DNA from: Cephalotus follicularis
Lineage: Eukaryota > Streptophyta > Magnoliopsida > Oxalidales > Cephalotaceae
Direction of reading: 5' to 3'
DNA length: 64,000 bases
Assembly (NCBI GenBank): GCA_001972305.1
Contig: BDDD01005169.1
Coordinates: forward strand, 1 to 64,000
Under the pieces are notes generated by a model that was given only the letters and a program-made list of their open reading frames with translations, was not told where the DNA came from and searched no databases. The translations under genes were made by a program, and so were the position numbers. Shown piece after piece: positions 23,551 through 35,529 of this stretch. Every line of letters starts with the position of its first letter. The stretch's first letter is position 1.

Positions 23551-25547
23551 TCTGTATGGAGCTTTAGAGATAGGAGCAGTTCCCACTAGCAATTCAATAG
23601 TAAACTCCATATCTCTCTCCGGTGGTAGTGAGACAAGATCATCTGGAAACACATTAGGAAAATCACAAGCAATAGGAACCTGATCCAGATTAGGCGTACC
23701 TTTGGTCTTGTCCACCACGTAAGCAAGATATCCTTCACACCCTTTCTTGAGGTAATTCTGTGCTCGAGTGTAAGAAATGATCGGAGCATAAACCTTTTTC
23801 TCTCCGATGAATTTGAATACAGTTCCATCTGACATATGGAAAGTTACCTCTTTATTATAACAGTCCACGCACGCTCGATGAATATAGAGCCAGTCCATCC
23901 CCAAGATTACATCAAAATCTCAGATCGACAGCACAATCCGGTCAGCAAACAACTGAACCTCAGCTATCGTGATCTCACAATTATTCTTTATAGTATCGGA
24001 CAATAAGCAAACACCAGCTGGAGTACTCACGTCCAATATATAAGGTAAACAAGTAGACACACCATGCAAGTTGCAAGCAAAATTGGAAGCAATGAATGAA
24101 TGTGTAGCACCAGGATCAATCAATACATGAGTTAATATGCCAGATACGAAAATGATACCTCCCACAACAGAAGTAGATTATGGCACATCATCCTTAGATA
24201 AGGTGTAGACCCTACCTTTCACAACCCCCTTTCTGGTATCCTTTCCCGGTTGAGCAACCGCAACACTTCCACTAGCACCAACACTTCCCTGTTGGTCGCG
24301 TGCTTGATCCCTCAGCATTGGGAAACCATTCATCAGATGCTCTTGCGAGCCACATCTCAAACATTTCCCCATATTTTTTCAGCAATCGTTCTCATCATGG
24401 TTATGGCGACCACAAAAAGTACATCCCCCAGAATTCTGTTGACCACTTCGGTTAGGAGTTCCTGATCGAGAATTACTCCGTCGAGAACCTCCTTGACCCC
24501 TGTTGCCAGACTTTGATGATTTAGCAGGATTATTACTTCCCTGCCCTTGTGATTGTGCTGGTCTCGATTGATTAGTATGAGATCGCTCAACCCTCCTCTC
24601 ATTTGCATCGGCCTCCAGAATTCTAGCCCTTTCTGCAATCTCTACAAAAGAAGTTAGCTGTAACATTAACAATTTAGACCTGATGTCAGGCCGAAGGCCT
24701 TTCAGAAACCTTATCATCTTCCTTAATTCACCCTCCACAAGATAGGGTGTACGCCTCACCAACTCCACAAATTGAGTATGGTACTGAGCTACCGTCATGT
24801 CTCCTTGACGTAACTCCATCAATTCAGTTTCCCTCCGGTCACGCTCCATCTGTGGAATACAAGCTGCAGAGAACTCATACTGCAATCTGTCCCAAGTCCT
24901 GTCAAGATCACGAGATTCCCACTTTGCTTCAACTATCTCCTACCAATGGGTAGCTTCACCCCATAAGTGATATACATAAAAATTGAGCTTCTGCTCATCA
25001 GTACACCCAAGAGCAGCAAATATTTTTTCCATGTCTCTTATCCACTGTTCTGCTACAGTAGCATCCAGTTCACGCTTGAGTAGCGACGAATTCTATCTCA
25101 TGAACCGCTCTAGATCTCTGCCCAATCCACAAACCTGATAAACTTCTGGAGCACACTGGTAGGCTTGGTTCGCCTCATACATCTACGACAACTGTTCCAT
25201 GTTTGCCGCATTGTCCTGTATGTGTTGTTGAAAGAGATCGGCCATACGATCGAAATTACTCCTCTCAATGTGCACTGGCGGAACATTCACTCATTCATTC
25301 CCTTGCGGAACATTTTTCCCTTCATTCACTGGTGGAACATTCTCATCTTCATTCACCGATGGGGGATTGACTCCCTCCTCGATTCTACGCCTTCCTCTCC
25401 TTCCTCTTCAGAGATCCATACTGTTCCCTATAATGAAATGTTAATAGACATTAGGAAACAATCTTTAACTATCAAGGAGCTTTCCTTATAGTAAACAACT
25501 TAACTAGTTGCCAAGGAACTTGTCTTAGCTAAGCATATATGGAATAT

Positions 25548-25559
25548 GCTCTGATACCA
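25548..25559 (-). promoter_or_regulatory. Primer-binding site, initiator-Met tRNA type
   Basis: The minus strand reads TGGTATCAGAGC, three bases after the 5' LTR end (25563). A perfect 12-base match fixes the element's orientation. Confidence 0.95.
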
Positions 25560-25562
25560 TGT

Positions 25563-28179
25563 TGTCACAGCCCGTTTTTCATTTGACAACATATATATGG
25601 TAAACTGTTAATAATCCAACATTCGACAATAATCAAAACACATTAATCATGCTGAAGCATTTCCATAACCGGATTATTAAAATTATCCACGCGCAGCCCA
25701 TACTATGTGCTTAAAAGTACAAACACAAGTTATAAGTTACATCTTTGAAATGTAAATATAACAAGGGAGTACGACATTATTACAAAACTCACTCACTTTA
25801 ACAATATTAAAACATAAGCTCACCCAAGCTTCAGTAGCACTTGCCCAATTACCTTCGTCAATCTGAAAATGAAGGGGGTTAACCTTTGACCACACTCGAC
25901 TAAGTAGGAATCATGCATGTGAATGAAAATATAAATGTAAAGATGCCTGACAGTTTTTATATTTCAAAACAGTATATACATATATACGTATGCCAATATA
26001 TCTAATCAATCCTACCAAGTGACTACCATTCAGTTCAATTACCAAGAATACCGCACAAGGGTAAAATCAATCAATACAATGATTGGATGTCACATGTCGC
26101 TAACTCCTAGCACCAACTGCGCACCACCTAACTATCACCCTACACTCTGAAGATGATAGATCAGGTAACAATTCTGCCAGCATTTAGCAGACAGGTAACA
26201 ATCAAGTTCTGCATTGCAGATAAGTTTGGTGAAAGCTCTAGCCAACGTCTGGCACCTAGGACCACCCTCGTAGCCAGTGATGTCTCCTATCACTCGACTA
26301 CCAGCAATTAGCATAGAGTATCAATACAATTCGTATAGCAATATTGCATATATGTGTAATATTTAGTATAACAGTAGTTCTCTTTTAGAAAACATTAACA
26401 ATTCAATAACTGTGCCTCTCATTTGGAGGAGACAGTAACATATAACAATGGTTCTCTTGTGGAACTAAACAATAACAGTAGCAATGATCATACCTCTCAT
26501 CGGAGGAAAAATAGTGATTACATAATCCTTAGGATTTCTTTTAGAACATTGTGGTTGAAAATCATTATTTGTGCTCATAGCACTCAATTGGTATAACCCT
26601 TGAATTTTATATAGACAGTAGTAAATTTGAACCGTTTGATAGATACCAATATCAATAACAACAGTAATAGCAATATTAACTGCATAGTATGAACAGTAAT
26701 ATTACAAGGATTAACAATGCAACAACAAGGTAATCCACAATCATTTATGCAATCAACTACTAATATATAAGCTATTAAATCCTTGTAATACAGTCACACA
26801 TGGCAGAGGTTGATTTTGGAAATCACCCCCATGGAAGCCAGTGTAATTCTCAAGAATTTAACCCAAACAGCGTCCAAAGTGTCGACAGTTATAGTGAAAG
26901 CGTCGACAGTTTCTAGTCTAAGTGCCATTCATGCAGCCCTAAGCGTCGATGTGTAAACCAGGAGAACTACCATTTTTACACATTAAGCGACGACGCTTGA
27001 CCTTAAGTGTCAACGGTTCCAACATTAAACGTTGCCTTAAGCGTCGATGTATAAGAGCAAAAGACACGCCATTTTAAGCCTAAAGCGTCGACAGTTGGAA
27101 ATTAAGTGCCGACGCTTCTGGCGTTCATGCGATTTCTAGGAGCAACAACTCAAACAGAGCATGCATAAATTCATTTCAATCTCAATGCAATTCAACATGC
27201 AATCATATATCAACCATCACTACATATTATACATGTTATATGTTCAAAAACATGTCAAAAACCCCTACCCAATTGCTATCCCAAAATAAAATTGAATTGA
27301 TTTCTCTCCTTAAGTTCCCATTCCTTCTACTCCAACAATCTCCAATTCCAGAACTTTAAAGCTATAGATGCATGTTTGACAGTAGGTATACATCCAAATC
27401 AGTATGGTTACATGGTGCTCTAGCCAGAACAACATCAAGTGAGCTCGGATTAGTGACTTACCAGGAAGAATCAAGCTTCAAACACACTTTGAACTATCTA
27501 GCTCCAACATGCAAGTCCATAATCACCCAGCAAGATTTCCTCTTTTCTCAGTGTTTCTAACACTCTACTTTCCCTCACATCCCATGATATAGAGGTTTCA
27601 ATGCCTAGGAATTTGCAAGATTCCATTAACTCTAAACTCTGGCATTCTCTCCTCTCTCACTATTGTTTCTTTCTTATTCATGTGGGTTGCAGGTTTACAG
27701 GTTTGCGGGTGGAATAGAACACATGCAAGGCACTAGTCTGGGTATTGCCAATAGATGGTGACACTCTCTTGCATGGTTAACACATCCCTGGACACTTGTC
27801 TATGTTACAAGAAATTAAACGCCACCGCTCTATTCCATTTGACACGTTTTACTCACCAGACAACACGCAATGCGTCGCCGCTTTCATTGTGGGTGTCGAC
27901 GGTTAGGCCATTGCCTTGACCAGTCTACGACGTTAACGGTTGACACGTATCACTACTTTTTGGACTCAAAGCATCGACTGTATATTCAAGGCGTCGACGG
28001 TTTTGGCGCCAATTCATTTCTTTAACTCTTCGTTTAAGAACTTTCCAACTCCATCAACTTCAACCCCAACAATTCTATAACCATTATTGAAATTATAATT
28101 GAACATATAATCTCAATAAAATGTATATTTTATTCAACAAGGGTACAATATACATTAATTGAAATTTGTGGTTATTACA
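25563..28179 (-). repeat. 5' LTR of the minus-strand Tekay-like element (2617 bp)
   Basis: An intact LTR with ends TGTCACAGCCC and GGTTATTACA on the plus strand. In the sense direction a GA-rich stretch (about 27680-27640) is followed by CCTG/GTAAGTCAC (exon end at 27462), and the branch-point/acceptor-like box ends TTTTCAG at 25863. Together they would define a 1599-nt intron. GTCGAC-motif clusters lie at 26875-27115 and 27870-28005. Confidence 0.94.
26875..27115. repeat. Cluster of GTCGAC-type motifs in the Tekay-like 5' LTR
   Basis: Copies include AAAGTGTCGACAG, AAGCGTCGACAG, AAGCGTCGATGTG, AAGCGACGACGCTTG and AAGCGTCGACAG, with irregular spacing of 20-60 bp. A second group at 27870-28005 has GGTGTCGACGG and GGCGTCGACGG. 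The left LTR has the matching clusters with scattered base changes. Confidence 0.75.
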
Positions 28180-29816
28180 CTTAAACATCCATATAGAAGA
28201 AACCATCCTTGCATCCATGCTCATAGCATCCACACCATCACTAATCTCTACGTCCAAGATCATTGACACTCGTCCTTAATCCATCCGTACCTGAACACAT
28301 AACGAAGTCCCATCCCAAAGGATGGGTCAGCCAAATGGCCTCGTAGAAACACAACCCCATGCTTATGATATGAGCAAATATCGCAAATATAAATGCATGA
28401 CATAGCATAATACATGAACAATTGTGGTTAACAAATCGATATATATAACCATCTCATACCGGCATATATATAGACCGTTAACCTAATATAAACTCCTATC
28501 CATACATTTATCAGACAATTAGGTGGTCAACCACTTATATACAATTGTCACATACCAGCATATAAATGGTTAACCTAACATACCATCATTCATAAGTCTA
28601 AACCTGGCACAAGCTAGAGGTTCAGATCCATACATCCATCCGTAACCATTCCCCCCCCCCCCCCGAAGGCTCACAAGCTCTAGGATTAGACATCCAATCG
28701 CCTATCAATAGATCGATAGGAACTCGCTAGAATTGGTTGCCTATAGGTAGACCTATAAGAGCTCAATCAATCACGTACCATGAGTAACTCTAGTAGAGGG
28801 ATCAGTCAACTGTAGGTCAACGCTTAGCATACCTAACCAGAAGATACAGTTAACTCCATGACGAACACCTCTGTAGACTCTCCCTTTACCTTTACCATGC
28901 CATCTTTAAAACTTTGGAAGAAATGCAGCCATAACCTTAACACGGGCCGAGGAAAGGACCCAGAAGAGAAGCGGTTAAAAACATTTCTTGAAAACATTTT
29001 AAAATTGGAGCAGGCCTTAAGGGATGACATGCTAGGCCTTGGCGTCAAAGCTTTTTCGCTAGGCATTGATGCTTTGCTCTAAGTGTCAACAGTTAGGCTA
29101 GACATCATCAGTTAAGCAAGGCGGAAGGTTTAAGTTCATTTTTCAAGGGCCTAAGCTGTAACTCTCAACACTAAGCATCGTCGCTACACTTAGTTAAACG
29201 TTTCCAATGGAAGGCTAAGCGTCGAAGGTTTTGCAAATGAAATCAGTTTAAAACGTCCTCTAAGTGTCGACGCGGATGAGCTGGGCGTTGGTGCTTAGCG
29301 TAGCAGAACTTGGGGTTGTTAAACCCAAAGTTTTCCAAATCAATTTCTATTTTCAAATCCAGTTCAATACAGGTCATTATAACCACTCTTAATCCATTAA
29401 AACCATTTTCAATCCTTCAAATCCATTCCTTTTCACTGTAGAGGTTCAATCTTGTGTCAATCAAGGTTTTGATCAATAAACAACCCATCCCTTGTGATTT
29501 CCCATGTAAAACAACTAATTTTGGTGAGTTTAGTGTTTTTCGGAGAGAGATAGAGAGAGAAATGGGTTATATGGGGGGAGAAAAGAGAAAATGATAGTTT
29601 AAATGTATTTTGGTTCTATTTATAGGCTTTCCACTAATATCCCTATGCATAAAAAATACCGTAAACAGAAATAGAACATACCATATGGGTATTGAAAATA
29701 CCCCCATACCATCCATAACCATATGCACAATCAACATCCCTAATACCCGTATAACATGCCATATGATACAATAAATACTAAAGCAAGTAAAGGCTGTTTC
29801 AGGGCATTACAATTCT

Positions 29817-30600
29817 ATGAAGAGTTTTTCCAAACTCAAACCCAAGTAATAGTGATGGACTTGGGTCACATTATTCAACGAAACAACGAATAGCTGGATG
29901 CTTATGTAGAGCACTTCAAATACTAGGTCATGGAATGTCAGGAGAACATGAATGAAGAGTATGTGGCCAACACCTGTATTTGAGGGCTGGTCGACGAATA
30001 CAAGATTTTCCTGGAAAATTCGGGAATCAGGAGTATGGAGTGCCTCCGCGAAGTAGCAAAGAGAATCGTAGGATCCATGAGAAGAGTTAAGGTTGAAGCT
30101 ACAAAGCAGCCTAAAAGGGGATCGCCTTTAGCAAATTTAGCAGAGTCTAAAGGTTCAAGAAGAGGAAGTCAGGCAGTGATAAGGACATACCACTGTCATT
30201 GTCGATAAGCATGAAGAATATTAATGAGCTGCTGGATGAATGGCTAGCTAACGGTGACATGAAATTTTTGTTTGTCCAGAAGCTCGCCACACTTGAAGAC
30301 ATTCCATAGCCAAACTATTGTCTCTAACATCGGTATGTGGGACATGCCACTCGGGACTACTCGCTATGAATGATCATCCATCAGAAAGTCTAAGAAGGAT
30401 TAATTATGGTCGTGCCAAAAGGAATTTAGGAAAATCCTTTATCTTGACATGCACCAGCTGAGCAAGCTCATGTGTGCACCCACGTCGCCAGTGTTCCTTT
30501 AATTGATGACATTGTCGAGGAAGTGGATAAACCTCAATGGACGAATCCTTCCATGTTAATGAAGGAGGCAGTCCGGACTATGACAATTGACTGCTTGCAG
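29817..30600 (+). pseudogene. gag: Tat-type gag, C-terminal part
   Basis: This continues the gag cut at 14272. By reading across stops one sees EEFFQTQTQVIVMDLG, VMECQENMNEEYVAN and DEYKIFLENSGIRSM, which fit the conserved end of the Tat gag core (CQE and YKIFLENLEI-type motifs). Several stops and at least one frame change are present. The following sequence to 30600 is more degraded, with only fragments such as MNDHP and CTHVASVPLIDDIVEEVD readable. Confidence 0.65.
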
Positions 30601-30621
30601 AAGCTCTAATCAGAAGTTCTA

Positions 30622-31359
30622 GTGAGAAACCATTTGGGTTTTAATGATTTGGCAAAACATGCCACTACTAAAGCTCTGGTAAGGATTTCTTATGATTATA
30701 GTGAAGAATGTTTACTAGTGGATTATCTGGTACAAAAGATCACCAAGGCGCATGAGGGTGCTATTATATTTACAAAATCAGACAGAGTGGCGAAGTTGAA
30801 GTGCCACAACCGTCCCTTGTACTTGGAGGCAGTTATCAACGGATTAGCCTTCAAGCGCGCCCTGGTAGATAACAGCACCTCCATCAACTTAATGCCTTAT
30901 AATGCCTTCAAAGCAGTCGGGATACAAGAAAGGCACCTAGTGAGAGAATCGCTTGACACATTAGGATTTGGTGTAGTAACCCTACAGACTTTATGGCACT
31001 TCTCAATCGACTTGAAAGTCAGCAAAATAGGGGGAGCCACCATTTTCCATGTCATTGATGCACCTGCCACATTTCATGTCCTGTTAGGGTACTCTTGGAT
31101 CCATGAGAACGAAGCCATCGCATTGACTCTACACAAATTCCTGAAGGCAAGATGGAGGGGGCAGAATGTGTTTATCCCGGTAACTTCTCATCCGATTACT
31201 TATGCTGAGGCACAGTGTGCAGAAGTTAAGTTCTTTGACTTGTTTGCCAAGGATGAAGACAAATCCCTTCAAATCTCCAACTATTATCATGAAGGAACAA
31301 TGTCAAGAAGAACCTACAATGTGGCTCTGAAAGAAAAGGGTGAAAAACTTAAGTATTAG
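30622..31359 (+). pseudogene. Tat-type aspartic protease region
   Basis: An open frame of 245 codons starting at ATG 30622. The N-terminal third (HLGFNDLAKHATTKALVRI) is linker. The motif AIIFTKSDRV precedes a protease-like fold with RPLYLEAVINGLAFKRALVDNSTSINLMP at about residues 70-95. The active-site Asp of the usual LVDNGSS is kept, while Gly-Ser-Ser reads Ser-Thr-Ser. LGYSWIHENEAI and SLHKFLK-type sequence follow, as usual before the reverse transcriptase. It is the longest open stretch left in the Tat element, but it is only a part of a polyprotein. Confidence 0.75.
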
Positions 31360-31689
31360 CAACTCTGAGACTCGAAGAATCAAGGAGGGATATATAGGGA
31401 AACCTTACCTAACGACAAGGCGAATTACAACTTATGAAGGTGCCCATGGTCGAATGAACCTACTAACCTCGACCCCATGCCTCAAAAGGTCTATGAAATG
31501 CAACCTATTACAAATTTGAATCGGTGCCAGAATGTTTTCAAGATGGACCAAAGCCGCAACGGGATGAGCAAGAAGAGATTGGCCTGAGTTCTTACAGCGC
31601 ACCAAAGAAATAGTTCTAGTTAGCAAAGTTATCCCTCCATGTATTCGGGGAAGGTTCTTAGAATTACTGAAAGAACTTTAAGATGTATT

Positions 31690-32374
31690 TGCTTAGGGTT
31701 ACTAGGACATGCCTGGGTTTGATGTATCTTTTGTTTCTCATAAATTATATGTCTCTTCTGATTACAAACCTATCAAAAAGCCCAAACGAACATTCCACCC
31801 TAAAGTAGAAGATCAAATAAAGGCTCAAATTGAAAAATTACTCTAGGCGAGATTCATCCACCCCATCATGCACCCAACCTGGCTAGCTAATATAGATCCA
31901 ATAAACAAGAATAATGACCAGATAAGATGTTGCGTGGATTATGGGGATGTCAACAAAGTGTTCCCTAAGGATGAATTCCCCTTACCCAATACTATGATTT
32001 ATGCCACAGCGGGTCATGAGACGTTTTCATTCATGGATGGGTTCAATGGGTAACAATTAGATAAAGATGCATGTGGGAACGCAGAGAAGACAACATTCAG
32101 AACATTAGAGGGAAATTTCTACTATACAGTCATGCCCTTCTGTTTAAAGAACTCAAAAGCGACATATCCAAGGGCAATGACCACAATCTTTAATGACATG
32201 GTGCAAAACTTCATGGAAGATTATATGGACAACATAGTGGTCAAGTCCAAGAAGGCTTATGAACAAATAGAACACCTAAGGAGGGTATTTGTATGATGCA
32301 CACAATACAAGCTCAGGTTCAATCTCCTTAAATGGGCCTTCGAATTAATGGCAGGCAAATTCCTAGGCTTCATT
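31690..32374 (+). pseudogene. Tat-type reverse transcriptase, N-terminal part, active site altered
   Basis: Readable motifs are KPIKKPKRTFHPKVEDQIKA, CVDYGDVNKVFPKDEFPLP, FMDGFNG (stop follows), EKTTFRTLEGNFYYTVMPF and TIFNDMVQNFMEDYMDN. The catalytic box is YMDN at 32222-32233, so the second Asp of YxDD is Asn (GAC to AAC expected), which would abolish activity. The frame also has stops at the start of the RT, after FNG and in the thumb. The sequence ends GKFLGF at 32374, where a solo LTR is inserted. Confidence 0.82.
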
Positions 32375-32375
32375 C

Positions 32376-34816
32376 TGTAACACCCCGCGCCTGCAGAATG
32401 GACACGTGGCATTACTCTCAATCTAATATACAATACAGTGGTCGGGACTAGCAATATAAAAATGCGAAAAAACTTAAAACTCTGTAATACATATCATTGT
32501 GCGGAAGATACAATACAATAAACCATCCATACAGTACAAATCCTTTATAATACCAATCTTTTACAATACAATACATTTCAATCCTTTCACTACAATATCT
32601 CACAACCAGCTCTGCGATACCCAAGTCGTGCGATGAAATCAAGTCTTCAATCCTTCTGTCAGCTGCTACCTGCTGCCCTACCTATGCCGCACACAAAATG
32701 TATAACACAGCCCCACCCCGAAGGATGGGGTTAGCCACACTGGCTAAGCAGAAACCTCATACAGCATGTATGCATGTACAATGTGGAATATCGGTGACAA
32801 TCTATGCACTATCAATGTGCGGTGTACAATATCAATGCATGACATGGAAAATGCATATGTACAGTTGGCGATCAAACTATCCGTATGACACTGGCCCATA
32901 ACAGAGCATAGGGATAGGATCTATAACAATCAATCCATGGCAGACACTCAATGATGGTATATCAAACACCCAATCAAGCAATCATATCCTATAGAGCATG
33001 CGACCTCGGGTCAGTACAATGTCAATCAATAGCAATGATCAATCCCACAAAAGGTAGTCCTTCGAAAAAGGTGGAAGATCTGCTCATTTGTCTCAAACAG
33101 ATCAGGTTTGGGACTCATAGGTCTTCCAGCCTATGGCTGGTACAATACAGTATCGATGAGCTACAACCATGGGGGAGCTACTATACCGTTAGGGAGCTAC
33201 AACCCTCCAAGAGCATCAATCATCAATCGGTAACAATATCGATGAGCTACAGCCATGGGGGAGCTACTAAACCGTTAGGGAGCTACAACCCTCCGGGAGC
33301 ATCAATCGGTAAATTTGACCGTAAGGGAGCAGTCAATACAATGAATGAGATGATCGACGAAATAGGTGGATAGAGTCGACAGCCTAATATGCCGATACGA
33401 ATCATAAGGCCGCTCTATAGGATTCATACAGTACAATCAATCAATCTGTCAGTACAAATGCCGGTAAGTGGTGATGTCTAATGGAGAAATGAGAATGAGC
33501 ATCCAACGTTCCGTACTTAGACTCACAACACTTATGGCTTAATCAATCAATCAGTCAGTAGCCAATAGACGATGACAATTGAATCAACGAGATAGAAAGG
33601 AATGTCTATCCGGTTGAAGAAAGTCACTAGATCATTGCCTATGGCTCACTCCGTCACTCTATCAATTTATCAATTCAATCTTTGAAAACTGTGTTTCAAA
33701 TGCTTGAATAACTCAAGTGAGGCTCCGGTCAAGCGGCAATGTTAAAAGGAGTTGAAAACTAGCTTTAAACCGTTAAAAATTCCATTTAGCCTGAAAGGCG
33801 TCGATGTCGTTAGCCAAAGACATCGATGCGTATCAGGGCATTCCTTTAAAACGGTAGAAGGACATCGAAGTCTTTGAAAGACATCGATGTCTTTCTCTGT
33901 TTGTATAGAGATATGGTCGAAGGACGTCGATGTCTTTGAACAAAGACGTCAACGCGATTCAATAAAAGTAGCCTGGGAATGCGCATCGATGTTCAGCATC
34001 GATGTCTTTCCTGGGGAGAAGACATCTCAAGGCAAAGACGTCGATGTCTTTTCTAAAGAATCAAGGATACATCATTCTAAAGCGAAAGACGTCGATGTCC
34101 ATGGGCGACGGTCAATGTCTTTGCTGGGCAGGGTCGATTTTTATGCAGAAAAAGTAACCAATCTCAAGACAAAATCCAATTTAAAGCCGTTCTTTGAAAA
34201 CTAAGGGTTAAAATCAATCATTTAAGGTTAGTAAAACTTGTTACAACCTTCAAAATTCAGGTTCAATCCTCCTAGATCAGTTAGATCAAGGAAATCAATA
34301 AAAACCCTAGTTTTTTAATTCAATGCAATACAATCACTCAATTCAATCAATCATTCAATCAATTATGCAATTAAGCAATAGGCGATCAAGTAGGGAAGTC
34401 CTACCTTTAACGAAACTTCAAAAGTTGAGCTAACGATCGGTCAATCGGCTGAAATCACCCATGAATCAGCTACTTTCTTGTTCAATCAGCACCCACAACT
34501 TGCAAGTGATATCCTTGTTGACGGAGATGCAAATCCAGCTGCTAGGGAGATGGAGGGAGGCTGCTAGCAAGAGAGAGAGAGAGAAGGATAGAGAGAGGGA
34601 GAAGAATGAAAGAATGAGAGAATGAGAGTGAGAAATTGACTTATATAGTCAATTCGACCAACTCTCCAAAACTCAGCCCAAAATCCCGTCTATACATGCA
34701 TATAATTAATACAATAACAATAGGTATAGGAATACCTCAATTCAATACAATTCGATACGGTCCAATACGGTACACTGTATGCATGAACAGTACAAAAGGG
34801 AATTCAGGTCGTCACA
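32376..34816 (-). mobile_element. Solo LTR (about 2441 bp) inserted in the Tat reverse transcriptase
   Basis: Plus-strand ends are TGTAACACCCC and GGTCGTCACA. Both flanks carry TCATT (32370-32374 and 34817-34821), but one extra C (32375) sits between the left TCATT and the TG end. Removing the block restores the Tat frame from GKFLGF to IVHCHGVDIDP. The LTR has a GTCGAT-motif cluster at 33790-34115, a box variant at 32727-32748, and an array around GGGAGCTAC...CCATGGGGGAGC at 33150-33320. GA-rich sequence is at 34565-34630. Orientation is inferred from the box position, about 350 bp from the left end. Confidence 0.87.
33790..34115. repeat. Cluster of GTCGAT-type motifs
   Basis: Copies such as GGCGTCGATGTCG, GACATCGATGTC, GGACGTCGATGTCTTTG and AAGACGTCGATGTC recur at irregular spacing. 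The copies are close to those at 5620-5960 in an otherwise different solo LTR, including the GATGTCTTT continuation. Confidence 0.75.
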
Positions 34817-35500
34817 TCATTGTCCATTGTCACGGTGTCGACATCGACCCTACCATGGAGGCCGCCATCATGCAAATGTCGCCCCCACAATCACGAAAAC
34901 AACTCAAGAACTTTATGGGACATCTGTTATATGTCAGGCGATTCATTTCCACCATGGTAGAGCTAGTTTTGTCACTCCAACCTTTGTTAAAGAAAGTTAC
35001 TACATTCATCTAGACACAGGAACATTAGAAGGCGTTCGACAACATTGAGTCGGTACTAACCTTACCTCCTACTATGATTATGCCTAACCCAAAAAAACCT
35101 TTGTTACTTTATAGCACAGTTATGGAGAGATCGATAAGCACCATGTTAGCACAAGACTTCAACGGGGAAGAATGCCATGTATACTACTTGAGCAGACTTA
35201 TCAGGGGCCTAGAGCTACGATACACACCCATGGAAAAGCATTGCCTGGACTTAGTGTTCCTAGCGTAGAAATCCAAACACTACTTGTTAGCTCATAAGAT
35301 AATAGTTATCACACGCTCTGATTTTATACAATTTCTTCTCAATAGGCCTACTCTATCTTGACGAATGAAAAAATGGCTGATCTTGACAGACTTTGACATC
35401 ACTGTGAAATTGTAAAAAGCAATCAAGAGCCAAGCCCTCATTGATTTGCTGGCCCAATTCCCCTTGCGAGACTTGGAGGCAATCTCAGAAGAGATTTCGG
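34817..35500 (+). pseudogene. Tat-type reverse transcriptase end and RNase H
   Basis: Continues the Tat pol after the LTR. IVHCHGVDIDPTMEAAIMQM, RKQLKNFMGHLLYVRRFIS and LQPLLKK form the RT thumb/connection. Next comes an RNase H with NPKKPLLLYSTVMERSIS, EECHVYYLSRLIRGLELRYTPMEKHCLDLVFLA and HYLLAHKIIVITRSD. The first catalytic Asp expected in LYL-type context is replaced (LYSTV). Stops are present at several points. The tail reads KWLILTDFDITV, then a stop. Confidence 0.75.
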
Positions 35501-35529
35501 GAGATATTAAGAGGTCTTCTAAGTTAAAT

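Larger units (their letters stand above)
20797..25419 (-). pseudogene. gag-pol: Gag-pol polyprotein of the Tekay-like element, stop-interrupted
   Basis: A single frame of 1541 codons runs from ATG at 25419 to the stop at 20797 with no frameshift. Gag is at about 25419-24200, with MADLFQQ, AEQWIRDMEKIF and zinc-knuckle motifs CTFCGRHNHDENDC and CLRCGSQEH, the latter lacking its final Cys (NGFP). Protease has LIDPGATHSFIAS near 24130. Reverse transcriptase is about 23510-22830 with intact FLDD, RNase H about 22700-22340 with [10 protein letters not shown], integrase about 22100-21200, and the chromodomain follows. I count 14 premature stops, including TGA at codon 4; others replace Trp, Gln, Arg, Glu, Gly or Tyr codons when compared with the copy at 57967-62550. 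None is shared with that copy except codon 4. Confidence 0.92.
14512..28179 (-). mobile_element. Tekay-like Ty3/gypsy chromovirus, complete but inactive
   Basis: A perfect target duplication CTTAA flanks the element (14507-14511 and 28180-28184). On the minus strand it runs 5' LTR 28179-25563, Met primer site, gag-pol 25419-20797, purine tract and 3' LTR 20755-14512. Each LTR is 2617 bp once the solo LTR in the left copy is removed, although a few one-base indels are present. The first 340 bp of the two LTRs differ at about 24 sites by eye (around 7%), suggesting an old insertion. The coding region ends in a chromodomain, which in this group is thought to guide integration to heterochromatin. 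It is inserted in another LTR. Confidence 0.95.
14273..29811 (-). mobile_element. Solo LTR (about 1866 bp) inserted in the Tat gag, itself split
   Basis: The left part is 14273-14511 and the right part 28185-29811; between them lies the whole Tekay-like element at 14512-28179 plus one copy of its target duplication. Ends are TGCAACACCCC and GGGCATTACA. The flanking five bases are GTTCT and ATTCT, a target duplication with one mismatch, and removing the block rejoins the Tat gag. A long C run (about 15) occurs near 28650. A motif cluster with CGTCGAC-like copies lies at 29010-29290, and GA-rich sequence at 29545-29570. Orientation is inferred from TGTAATGCCCTG at the minus-strand start. Confidence 0.88.

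Noticed and set aside
28640-28665. Long C run as a G-quadruplex-type signal
   Set aside because: A single homopolymer of about 15 C inside a decayed LTR; likely slippage, with no repeated G tracts to support a structure.
28833-29082. Overlapping frames on both strands (77 and 74 codons)
   Set aside because: They are mirror frames over LTR sequence with no similarity to a known domain.
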